Of a DNA stretch of 64,000 nt, positions 35,101-42,156 are shown one piece after another. A program made the position numbers and the translations under genes. Source of the DNA: JAFDVJ01 sp964487505 (GTDB lineage Bacteria; Acidobacteriota; Blastocatellia; Pyrinomonadales; Pyrinomonadaceae); assembly GCA_964487505.1 (NCBI GenBank), contig CAZARD010000004.1, positions 1 to 64,000 on the forward strand, given 5' to 3'. The notes beneath the pieces were generated by a model that did not search any database, was not told the origin of the DNA, and worked only from the letters and a program-made list of their open reading frames with translations. Each line of letters opens with the position of its first letter. Position 1 is the stretch's first letter.

Positions 35101-36721
35101 TCGCTCCGGTCGCGGAAGGCCGAGCGATGCCTGAATCGAAGATCGATACGCCCGCGATTCCATACGTCTCGAGCCTTCGCGAAACCGCGACGGCGTTCGG
35201 ATCGGCCGGTGATACCGATAGTCCGGCGATTCGATACGGCCCCCTCGCGGGATCCGAGCCCGTCTTGAATTTGCCGACAAACTGCCGATCGCGGACATCG
35301 AACTTGTTGACTTCAAGGGATCCGTCGAGACCGACGTACAAAAAACTTTCATCCGCCGATTTGTCGATCAAATTCGGTTCGCTCCCGGCAAAATGAGTCG
35401 CGGAAATCTCCCCGTTCATCGGGTCGATCACCGCCAGACGGTTCCCGTACGCGCCCTCGGTCGACGGCAACGTGGCGTAGATCATACCGTCCGATCTCAG
35501 CGTCAAGATGTTTCTCGGGGAGACCGGAACTATTTTGAACGACGTCCGTACCGGCGGAGTCGAGGCCGGGGTCGGTGTCGGGGTTGTTGATGTGGGCGTC
35601 GGAATCGGCTCGCCGTTCGGGACCAGAGTCGTCTGAACGAGGAACAGTGTGCCGGTGGACGTCGTAAAAGCGATTCCGTTCGATCCCCATCGAACAACCT
35701 TCAGCGGATCCGAATAGTTTATCGGCAATCGCAGCGAACCGGTGACCGAAAGATCGGTGCCGTCGTACGCCTGAATCGATAGCTGATTCTCCGATGTCAG
35801 AAGTCTCGCGACCGAATAGACCCTGTTGTTCGCGACGTCCGGCACGAACGCCGGTGTCGCGGGCCAGCCGTCGAACGGCAAGACACCGAGCAGGTCTCCC
35901 GTGTTCCGATCCAGAACACGTCCCGAAGACAGAACGAGCTTCTCGCCGAAAACGCGTGCCTTATGATCCGAAGACCAATTGAAAGCGGCTTGACTCACAA
36001 GCCCTTTCGAAACCACTCCGATCTTGGAGATATTGTTGTTTCCGCTGCCGTAAAGCGTTCCGTCGGCGGAGAACTCGACGAAACGTCGCCCCGAAACCGA
36101 CAACGATGCTTGAACTCCGTCCCTGAAAACCGATATCTCGCGAACGTTGTTGTAGGAGTAGTCAGTCTTGGCGACGGCAAGCACGCCTGAGTCACCAGGA
36201 TGGACCGCGATATCCGAGACGGTCATCCTTTCGCTGGCCGTGACGCCGACACCGTAACTTTCCTGCGCCGTACCCGAAACCAGATCGACGCGGCGGACGG
36301 ATGCCGCGCCCGAAATATCGACGTAAAGCGTTGCCCCGTCCCGGGACAAGGCCAGGCGTTTCGGTTCACTCCCGACGTGGATGCGCTTCACTACCCGGCC
36401 GGAAACAGGATCGAGCGCCGTAACGGTGTTTCCGCCCTCGGCCGCAGTACTTGGAATCGTTGCGTAGAGAAGACGGTCCCGATGGTTGTAAACAATGTCA
36501 TTTGCCGGAATCTGCAATGCTCTGACGAAGGACTCGCCGTCAACAAGAAGGACCCCGTCGCTCGCGCCGGCGTGGCCGATCTCGCTTCGAAACATATTTG
36601 CGAACGAAGCGACTGCGATCAACAACGAACAGAAGAATAGAAGAGATCGTGGATTTCGGAATGTTCTCACGGCAGTGTCTGAAAGTTTGGTGAAGCCGCG
36701 CGGTTGAATCCGCTTAAACAT
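32129..36721 (-). CDS. Very large secreted protein: three propeller units, two Calx-beta domains, FG-GAP repeats
   Basis: The 1530-residue protein has an N-terminal hydrophobic export segment (SLLFFCSLLIAVASFA), then three homologous propeller-like units of roughly 350 residues, each opening with a phrase like NDIVYNHRDRLLYATIPST and followed by GSEPKRLALSRDGATLYVDI (second and third copies DGMIYATLPSTEG and NGLVYASVPSTSG). Proline/threonine linkers separate them. Two Calx-beta domains follow (FVSVNETAAYATIIVERIGE; GDDYEAASGTLYFQPGQSEA), then about six FG-GAP/VCBS-like repeats of about 47 residues (GDFNGDGKMEAAVFRPASAT). Acidic DxDxDG loops suggest calcium binding. It is probably a surface or released adhesion-type protein. 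No enzyme motif is seen. Confidence 0.85.
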   Translation of the reverse strand: MFKRIQPRGFTKLSDTAVRTFRNPRSLLFFCSLLIAVASFANMFRSEIGHAGASDGVLLVDGESFVRALQIPANDIVYNHRDRLLYATIPSTAAEGGNTVTALDPVSGRVVKRIHVGSEPKRLALSRDGATLYVDISGAASVRRVDLVSGTAQESYGVGVTASERMTVSDIAVHPGDSGVLAVAKTDYSYNNVREISVFRDGVQASLSVSGRRFVEFSADGTLYGSGNNNISKIGVVSKGLVSQAAFNWSSDHKARVFGEKLVLSSGRVLDRNTGDLLGVLPFDGWPATPAFVPDVANNRVYSVARLLTSENQLSIQAYDGTDLSVTGSLRLPINYSDPLKVVRWGSNGIAFTTSTGTLFLVQTTLVPNGEPIPTPTSTTPTPTPASTPPVRTSFKIVPVSPRNILTLRSDGMIYATLPSTEGAYGNRLAVIDPMNGEISATHFAGSEPNLIDKSADESFLYVGLDGSLEVNKFDVRDRQFVGKFKTGSDPARGPYRIAGLSVSPADPNAVAVSRRLETYGIAGVSIFDSGIARPSATGASSGVVFSPTGDAIYGIESYSSLERITYDSGGTRAATKIPFSTGSRIRFSDGLIYSTIGNVLDPMSNRLVGRFALPDSGFERAAVLDSGNHRAFFASFEYNRLVISAYDSLTFVPLGSIVCPQINLRPRAIERWGNDGLAVVLEGGPMILIRSSLVDPRTEIVGETPPSVVAPTPAPAHPAIVTRIDVPANQIVHNPFNGLVYASVPSTSGGSIANSVTAFDPRTGRVDQSIAVGNKPRRLAFTDDFEKLWVNFDGTSTIRRFDVRTRSQEIEFSPQLQSGGTVVDVEAVPGSHSRVAVSGTNNPPYLFDNGIRLTGIGTGYRSGAMDFSDATGKLISYNGESSGFEMFRMRTGQSGLSAEAISSGLLFGYGCDFVIDSGLLYATSGRVIDPETFSIVGTFAGSGRSVAVDRERKRAFFLENGSISAFDLETFLPLGKINFESPESNASDLIIVGPGMLAYRATSGSQSYVKVVRSRLIAPEIPVPSGFRFRNTFVSVNETAAYATIIVERIGETTDAVAVDFTTRNVSATAGDDYEAASGTLYFQPGQSEAEIKVGILDDGIDELGDEFDVQLLNAREGVLLERNVSRVGIDDPEDFAIVGASPILITESRNGSVATGDLRVRLSNPTNYFLRVNYRTVNGSAVGGSDYAIAIGTLMFEPGETEKPLTLSVYADSVPERYEFFVVELMRDYSNGERTPAATIGIRDRALDLDRPIPFDFDADGRTDASVRRNSDSSWWIRSSSTDQVATAIFGVPGDTVLSGDFSGDKISDIAVFRDSTGEWLYLRSEDGTMGSFAFGLPGDLPASGDFNGDGKMEAAVFRPASATWYIRFAEDDVETVVFGSSGDLPTVDDWDGDGRSDIAVWRRSTGEWWHLRSSDGEFRSFVFGSPTDQAVFGDFTGDRIADAAVYRPSDSGWSIRRSEDGSYFSFVFGLRDDIPVPGDYDGDGRLDAAVFRPSEGMWYLSYSSNGESASIAFGSNGDQPLPQILVR

Positions 36722-36979
36722 TGTAGCAATTCACTAAACACACGGTCAACGCGGTTATTCGCGATGTAGAATGTTGATCGATTCTCTAAATGTTGCTGAA
36801 ATTGCACTTACAAAGAAGATGCGGGACGAGCCGTCGAAGCTGGCGGAAATGCGATTGACGAGACAAGTAGAGTATCCTTGTTTTTGAGAACAAACACACA
36901 GGCTCATTATGTCCTTAGGAGGAAACGCCAAGGATCAAAGGAAACGACGGAAGATCGATTTTTGAAAGTCGAGATATTC

Positions 36980-37019
36980 AAGATTCAAGGCCCGATCCAA
37001 GGCGGGGATTTTGAATCTT
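36980..37019. repeat. Hairpin with 9-bp stem
   Basis: AAGATTCAA (36980-36988) pairs with TTGAATCTT (37011-37019) around a GC-rich 22-nt interior that can pair further (ATCC with GGAT). It might be part of a structured RNA or an operator region. Confidence 0.45.
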
Positions 37020-37057
37020 TCACCCAGATTACGCGTTAGGTTAGGATCAACGAGTTA

Positions 37058-37082
37058 CGGGCACCGCTTGCGGTGCCCGTTT
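37058..37082 (+). terminator. Strong hairpin with short T-run
   Basis: CGGGCACCGC and GCGGTGCCCG form a perfect 10-bp stem with a TT tip (37058-37079), followed on plus by TTTCG. It lies 73 bp beyond the end of the minus-strand oxidoreductase operon, where no T-run follows on the minus strand. It may end an unannotated plus-strand transcript or act as a weak terminator for the operon. Confidence 0.5.
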
Positions 37083-37151
37083 CGCTTGTCCCCAATTTGT
37101 TCACCAATGCCCTTTACTTGCGATGTGCGACCCTAAAAAAAGCGCTGGACA

Positions 37152-38612
37152 TCAAACGCATCGCACGCATTCTTCTGCCCTCGCAACCCGCACAAAGTCC
37201 ATTCCCGCATCGATTGCACGCAGGTTCATTTCCAACAGAGATTCCTTTTTTGTCATATCCCTGATGACGGCGATAACTTCTTCCTTATCAAGCAGGCCTG
37301 TCGCGCCCAGATAGCCACCTAACGCGACCATGTTTGCAGCTTTCGGACTGCCAAGTTTATCAGCCATAGCCGTCGCGGGCAGCGCGATCACCTCAGTGTC
37401 ATTACGCGATGGAGCAATATCGATCAGTGATGAATCGTAGATGATAATGCCGCCGCTCACCACTTCTTTCTCGAATTTTTCAAGCGAAGGGCGATTCATT
37501 GCAATCAACACCGTCGGGTCGCTCACCAAAGGAGAGCCTATTGCGTCGGTTGAAATGTTCACATGACAGTTCGCCGTACCGCCGCGCATCTCAGGACCAT
37601 ATGACGGGATCCATGAGACGTGATAACCATGCCGCATCCCTGCTTCGGCAAGCAAGCGCCCGAGAAACAACAATCCCTGACCACCGAAACCGGCGATCTT
37701 GATACGCGGGTCGCGGTAACGCGCTGCCACATCGGTCGCGCTGAATGCCATATGCGTTACCGGTTCATTATCCAAACCCAGGATCGAAGGAATCGTTTCG
37801 GGCGCGACTTTTTCACGATAGCGCGTCCAACCTTCACGCTCTGCCGATAGGTCTTTGATCACGCCCAGCGGAAAGTAAGGTATAAGGTTATCGCGCAGCC
37901 AGTTACAAGCTTCGGGAGGCTGCAATCCCCAGCCCGTCGGACAGGGAGACAAAACCTCTACGAGCGAAAAACCGCGACCCTCGATCTGATTCATTATTGC
38001 CTTGCGCACGGCTTTGCGTGCCTTGGCGCGCGATTTACTGTCGTAAAGCGCGACTCGCTCAATGTATGTAGGGCCGTCAAGACTTGCGAGCAGTTCGGAG
38101 ACTCTAAGCGGGTAGCCTTCGTGCTGCAGATCGCGCCCGCGTGGCGAGGTCGTTGTCCTCATACCCATCAACGTTGTTGGCGCCATCTGCCCGCCGGTCA
38201 TGCCGTAGATGGCGTTGTTGACGAAGAATACCGTGATTCCCTCGCCGCGATTCGCTGTGTGAAGGATTTCGTTTCCACCGATCGCTGCAAGATCTCCGTC
38301 ACCCTGATAACTAATAACGAGACGGTCCGGCAAAGCTCTTTTGACGGCCGTCGCGACAGCGGGTGCTCGACCATGCGCCACCTGTATGTTGCCTACGTCG
38401 AAGTAATAATAAGCGAAGACAGAGCAACCGACCGGGCTGACGAAGACTGTGTTGTCCTGCACTCCGAAATCGTCAAGCGCTTCTGCTATGTACTTGTGCA
38501 GGTTGCCGTGTCCACATCCGGGACAGTAATGAGTCGTTAAATGGTCGCCCGGCTTGCGCTCAAACTCCCCATAAAAACTCTTTGCTCTTTGATATGCTTT
38601 CACGTATGTCAT
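37152..38612 (-). CDS. 2-oxoacid:ferredoxin oxidoreductase, fused beta (TPP) and gamma subunits
   Basis: The 486-residue protein joins two subunits. The first 270 residues are the TPP-binding beta subunit: THYCPGCGHGNLHKYIAEAL, YYFDVGNIQVAHGRAPAVAT, and ISYQGDGDLAAIGGNEILHT with NNAIYGMTGGQMAPTT. After a linker comes the gamma domain: IAGFGGQGLLFLGRLLAEAG and PSYGPEMRGGTANCHVNIS. The enzyme oxidatively decarboxylates a 2-oxoacid to acyl-CoA and reduces ferredoxin. ATG 38612 follows GAGGAT and overlaps the alpha gene by 53 bp. An upstream extension is not supported. Subunit type points to the VorABCD/KorABCD group. Confidence 0.9.
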   Translation of the reverse strand: MTYVKAYQRAKSFYGEFERKPGDHLTTHYCPGCGHGNLHKYIAEALDDFGVQDNTVFVSPVGCSVFAYYYFDVGNIQVAHGRAPAVATAVKRALPDRLVISYQGDGDLAAIGGNEILHTANRGEGITVFFVNNAIYGMTGGQMAPTTLMGMRTTTSPRGRDLQHEGYPLRVSELLASLDGPTYIERVALYDSKSRAKARKAVRKAIMNQIEGRGFSLVEVLSPCPTGWGLQPPEACNWLRDNLIPYFPLGVIKDLSAEREGWTRYREKVAPETIPSILGLDNEPVTHMAFSATDVAARYRDPRIKIAGFGGQGLLFLGRLLAEAGMRHGYHVSWIPSYGPEMRGGTANCHVNISTDAIGSPLVSDPTVLIAMNRPSLEKFEKEVVSGGIIIYDSSLIDIAPSRNDTEVIALPATAMADKLGSPKAANMVALGGYLGATGLLDKEEVIAVIRDMTKKESLLEMNLRAIDAGMDFVRVARAEECVRCV

Positions 38613-39663
38613 CTTTATCCTCGCTTGCTTCGATGATCTGTTGAAGCAGTTCGTCTGTCGTCGGCACCATTCCGCCCATGCGCGAATAGAAATGCACAGG
38701 GCATTGTCCATTCACGGCCAGACGCACGTCCTCCACTAATTGACCGTTGCTCAACTCCACGGTCAGGAAACAGCGTGCCCAACCACAAAGCACATCGATC
38801 TCACGCGCAGGGAAGGGCCACAGCGTGATAGGTCGGAAGAGCCCGGCTTTGATTCCAAGTGATCTCGCCTTGTCGACGGCTGTCTTTAGAATTCGCGAAA
38901 TGATGCCGTGCCCAACGACGATCACTTCCGCGTCATCGGTCTTGTACTTTTCATACATCTCTGTGCCGCGCTCAGCCTCTCTGTATTTTGCTTCCAGATG
39001 GAGGACGTGTTTTTCGAGCTCTTCGGGAGACAGGTAAATTGAAGTGATCAGGTTGTTGCGTGTCATACGATCCCCGCGTACAGCCCATGTTCTCGCCTGT
39101 GGTTCAAAAACCTCTGTGGGAAACTCCACCGGCTCCATCATCTGACCTATGAAGCCGTCGGTCATAACTACTGCGGGGTTTCGGAAACGTTCCGCAAACT
39201 CAAACGCCAGAAACGTCAGATCGCACATCTCCTGACAGGAATTCGGAGCAAACACAATCGTGTGATAGTTTCCGTGCCCGCCACCTTTGACGATTTGATG
39301 ATAATCGCTTTGTTCAGGAGCTATGTTTCCAAGTCCGGGTCCGCCCCGCGTAATGTCAACGACAACACAGGGCAGTTCCGAACCCGCGAGATATGAAATG
39401 CCTTCTTGCATCAACGAGAGCCCGGGGCCTGAAGATGCCGTCATCGTACGCTCGCCCACCGAAGCCGCTCCGTAGACCATGTTAATTGCCGCGATCTCGC
39501 TTTCGGCCTGGAGAAAAGTCCCGCCGATAAGCGGGAAATATTCCGCCGCTGCTTCAGCTATTTCGCTGGCGGGCGTAATTGGATACCCGTAAAACGAGCG
39601 GCAACCTGCCAAGATCGCTGCCTTGACAACGGCTTCATTGCCTTTGATCAATTCTTTCGCCAT
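38560..39663 (-). CDS. 2-oxoacid:ferredoxin oxidoreductase, alpha subunit
   Basis: The 367-residue protein begins MAKELIKGNEAVVKAAILAG and has the pyrimidine-domain motif FYGYPITPASEIAEAAAEYF, the SSGPGLSLMQEGISYLAG loop and the C-terminal RPITLWPFPAREI. This pattern is that of VorB/KorA, which acts on branched-chain 2-oxoacids or 2-oxoglutarate. It lies 18 bp after the ferredoxin-like subunit and overlaps the beta-gamma gene. Substrate cannot be set by eye. Confidence 0.93.
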   Translation of the reverse strand: MAKELIKGNEAVVKAAILAGCRSFYGYPITPASEIAEAAAEYFPLIGGTFLQAESEIAAINMVYGAASVGERTMTASSGPGLSLMQEGISYLAGSELPCVVVDITRGGPGLGNIAPEQSDYHQIVKGGGHGNYHTIVFAPNSCQEMCDLTFLAFEFAERFRNPAVVMTDGFIGQMMEPVEFPTEVFEPQARTWAVRGDRMTRNNLITSIYLSPEELEKHVLHLEAKYREAERGTEMYEKYKTDDAEVIVVGHGIISRILKTAVDKARSLGIKAGLFRPITLWPFPAREIDVLCGWARCFLTVELSNGQLVEDVRLAVNGQCPVHFYSRMGGMVPTTDELLQQIIEASEDKDDIRESISKSKEFLWGV

Positions 39664-39681
39664 ATTGTGAACCTCACTCGC

Positions 39682-39966
39682 TTAACAAGCCGCGTTGACC
39701 ACGGGAGTCGTCACGGCTTTTGGCGGTTGTTCTAATTTGTAAACTGTAATCGCGCCCGGCTCAGGGCAAGCATAAAAGCATACACCGCAGCCAGTGCAGC
39801 CGCTTCCCAAGTACATAGCCGGATGATAGCCGTGCGCGTTCAAACGGTCACTTAATTTCATCGCACGAGGAACGCAAGCCTCAACGCATAAGCCACAGCC
39901 TTTGCATTCCTCGTAGAAGACTTCTACGCGGCCGCGATCTTCTTTGGCTTTATCTTCACCCTTCAT
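39682..39966 (-). CDS. 2-oxoacid:ferredoxin oxidoreductase, 4Fe-4S delta subunit
   Basis: The 94-residue ferredoxin has two CxxCxxCxxxC motifs: CKGCGLCVEACVP and CTGCGVCFYACPEPG, so it binds two 4Fe-4S clusters that carry electrons out of the complex. AAGGAG precedes ATG. It is the first gene of the three-gene operon (delta, alpha, beta-gamma). Tandem CRP/FNR-type boxes lie about 140-180 bp upstream. Confidence 0.92.
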   Translation of the reverse strand: MKGEDKAKEDRGRVEVFYEECKGCGLCVEACVPRAMKLSDRLNAHGYHPAMYLGSGCTGCGVCFYACPEPGAITVYKLEQPPKAVTTPVVNAAC

Positions 39967-40106
39967 TGTCGTTGCTCCTTTGGCGTGGCAGGATGGCGGA
40001 GATGTGTCGCGCCGTGTCGATGCTTGTTTGCAGGGGGTTAATGCTAAACAAAAAGATTGAACCCGCCTTCCGGGTAAATTGTAATGTCGGTTGCATCAAA
40101 CTGATA

Positions 40107-40145
40107 TGACGACTGTCACCGCACGCTTGTGACGACTGTCACAAG
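40107..40145. promoter_or_regulatory. Two tandem CRP/FNR-type boxes upstream of the oxidoreductase operon
   Basis: TGTGACGACTGTCACA (40128-40143) is an exact TGTGA-n6-TCACA palindrome, extended to CTTG/CAAG ends. A second copy with the same core, TGACGACTGTCA (40107-40118), has its centre 23 bp away. They lie upstream of the minus-strand ferredoxin gene. TTTTTT follows on plus, so a hairpin terminator role is an alternative. Confidence 0.55.
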
Positions 40146-40231
40146 CGGAGTTTTTTATTAGCAGTCAGAAGGCAAGAAGGCACCGTGTTGACCTGAATGA
40201 TAGGGGATGTTTAGGCGTGGTTCGGGGCTTC

Positions 40232-41581
40232 TTACTTCCCGATGCAAAAGGTCGAGAAGATCCGCGTGAGCATATCTTCCGTCGTCGTTTCGCCGGTGAT
40301 CTGGCCAAGATAACGGATCGCATTGTGAAGGCCGATCAGGACGATCTCTTCGCTCATCTTCTGATCGAGCAGACCGATGGAGTTCTCGATCTCGGCCGCA
40401 GTTCTTTCCAGAAGATCAAAGTGCCTGGCATCGGAGATCAAGAAAGAGCCCGGTTCGATCTGATCGGGCCGGAAAGGGTCGACGATCGCCCGTTCAAGCT
40501 CTTCCAGTCCGAAGCCCGTCTTTGCCGAGACCCGAACAATCTTTGACCGATGGCCCCCGATCCGCTCATCGATCTCCGGGGAAATCCCGAGGTCGATCTT
40601 GTTGACCACTATCAAATGGTTCAGATCCTCCATCGACTGCCAGATTTCTTCGTCTTCGGCGGTAAATCCGACGGTCGCGTCGAGGAGGAGAATGACCAGA
40701 TCGGCATCGGCCATCGTAAGGCGAGACCGTTCGACGCCAATGCTCTCGACCTTGTCGTCCGTTTCGCGCAAACCCGCGGTGTCGACCAATGAGATCGGGA
40801 TGTCTCCGATGACCAATTTCTCGTGCAACTGATCGCGCGTGGTGCCCGCGATCTCGGTCACGATCGCGCGTTCGTGCCCGAGAAGGGCATTGAAGAGGCT
40901 TGATTTGCCAACATTAGGACGGCCGACAAGCGCGACCCGCAAACCGTCGCGGAGCAACCGGCCGGCACGAAACGTCGCAGCGAACGCGCGCGCATCGCTG
41001 GCGACCGATACCAGGTCTTCTCTGAGTCGCGCGCTTTGCAGGTCGGGCAGGTCGTCCTCGACGAACTCCAACGCCGACTCAAGCAAGACGATCGCGTCCA
41101 GTAGGCGGTTTTTCAAAGGCTGCAGCCGATTCGACAGTTCGCCGCGCAACTGCCGGACCGATTGGCGGGCGGCCGCGACCGTTTGCGCGTCGATGAGATC
41201 GCGTACGGCTTCGGCCTGCGAGAGGTTCATCTTGCCATTGCCCAGAGCTCTCAGTGAGAATTCGCCGGGCTCCGCAAGTCGCGCGCCCAGTCCGAGGCAA
41301 AGATCGATAACCTGCCTCAAAACGATCGGCGAGCCATGCCCGGCGACCTCGACGACATCTTCGCCGGTAAACGAGTTCGGCGACTTGAAGTAGGTCACGA
41401 CCGCCTCGTCAAGGACATTTCCGTGGTCGATGATTCGGACTAACGTCGCGCGTCGCGGTTCGAATTCGGCGCCTCCGCACAGTTCGCCCGCAACGGCGAG
41501 CGCGCCTGGGCCGCTCAGACGGATCACTCCGATCCCGCTTCTTCCCGAAGGCGTTGCCAATGCGACGATCGTATCACTCAT
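40232..41581 (-). CDS. mnmE: tRNA modification GTPase MnmE
   Basis: The 449-residue protein has the N-terminal folate-binding domain (MSDTIVALATPSGRSGIGVI), a helical domain, and an inserted G domain with GRPNVGKSSLFNALL, DTAGLRETDDKVESIGVERS and VVNKIDLG, and ends with the catalytic tail STFCIGK. With MnmG it makes the 5-carboxymethylaminomethyl group on U34. It belongs to the rpmH-rnpA-yidD-yidC-khpB-mnmE series on the minus strand. No ribosome site is visible before ATG. Confidence 0.96.
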   Translation of the reverse strand: MSDTIVALATPSGRSGIGVIRLSGPGALAVAGELCGGAEFEPRRATLVRIIDHGNVLDEAVVTYFKSPNSFTGEDVVEVAGHGSPIVLRQVIDLCLGLGARLAEPGEFSLRALGNGKMNLSQAEAVRDLIDAQTVAAARQSVRQLRGELSNRLQPLKNRLLDAIVLLESALEFVEDDLPDLQSARLREDLVSVASDARAFAATFRAGRLLRDGLRVALVGRPNVGKSSLFNALLGHERAIVTEIAGTTRDQLHEKLVIGDIPISLVDTAGLRETDDKVESIGVERSRLTMADADLVILLLDATVGFTAEDEEIWQSMEDLNHLIVVNKIDLGISPEIDERIGGHRSKIVRVSAKTGFGLEELERAIVDPFRPDQIEPGSFLISDARHFDLLERTAAEIENSIGLLDQKMSEEIVLIGLHNAIRYLGQITGETTTEDMLTRIFSTFCIGK

Positions 41582-41654
41582 TACAAAAAGGTCGATGGCC
41601 GAATGGCCTCAACGCCAGATAACGATCAGCCATCAAGCCAACCCGGGCCCGATG

Positions 41655-42104
41655 TTACTTCAAGCGGACCTGCAAACGGCGATCGCGACCATCACCGACG
41701 GATTCGGTGACCAGGTCTTCCTCGGGCTGGAGAGTCAGATGGATCACGCGCCGTTCGGTCGAATTGAGTTTTCCGAACGTGAAAGGCCGTCCGCTCTTCC
41801 TCACGTTCTGCGCCGCAAACCGCGCCATCGCCTGAAGTTCGGCCTTGCGTGTGCGCCGGAAACCATCCGCATCGCAAACAAACCGCTGGCTCCGATCGAG
41901 CGATCGCCCAAAGATCTGAAACAGGATGACCTCGAAGGCGTCGAGCATCTCGCCGTTCTCGCTCAGCAAATAATGCACATCGTCGCCCTTCAGATTGAGA
42001 AGGCAACCCTCGTCCGTCCATTCCGAAGTAACCTTCAGGTCAAATCGCATGTCGTCGAGCAGTTCGGTCAAAAATGCTTCGGCTTGTTGGCAGGTTTCGT
42101 TCAT
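41655..42104 (-). CDS. khpB: R3H-domain RNA-binding protein (KhpB/Jag-like)
   Basis: The 149-residue protein has a KH-like part (FDLKVTSEWTDEGCLLNLKG, NGEMLDAFEVILFQIFG) and a C-terminal R3H domain (MARFAAQNVRKSGRPFTFGK, ERRVIHLTLQPEEDLVTESV). It lacks the N-terminal Jag_N domain of longer family members. KhpB binds many RNAs together with KhpA. GGAGGG precedes ATG. The place between yidC and mnmE is the classic one for this gene. Confidence 0.85.
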   Translation of the reverse strand: MNETCQQAEAFLTELLDDMRFDLKVTSEWTDEGCLLNLKGDDVHYLLSENGEMLDAFEVILFQIFGRSLDRSQRFVCDADGFRRTRKAELQAMARFAAQNVRKSGRPFTFGKLNSTERRVIHLTLQPEEDLVTESVGDGRDRRLQVRLK

Positions 42105-42156
42105 AAATCCCTCCGGTCAAAAGAAAGACGGCGAAAACTAGACTCAGACAGTTTGC

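Larger units (their letters stand above)
36722..37151. other. 430-bp gene-free interval with two hairpins
   Basis: The interval lies between the 1530-residue protein (starting to the left, minus) and the end of the ferredoxin oxidoreductase operon. It holds two clear inverted repeats (36980-37019 and 37058-37079, listed separately). A reading frame of 18 codons at 36909 lacks a ribosome site. No tRNA or known RNA was recognised. Confidence 0.5.

Noticed and set aside
36909..36965. 18-codon frame starting MSLGGNAKDQ in the gap at 36.7-37.15 kb
   Set aside because: No Shine-Dalgarno, no -10 box at a leaderless distance, and too short to judge; GGAGG lies inside the frame, not before it.
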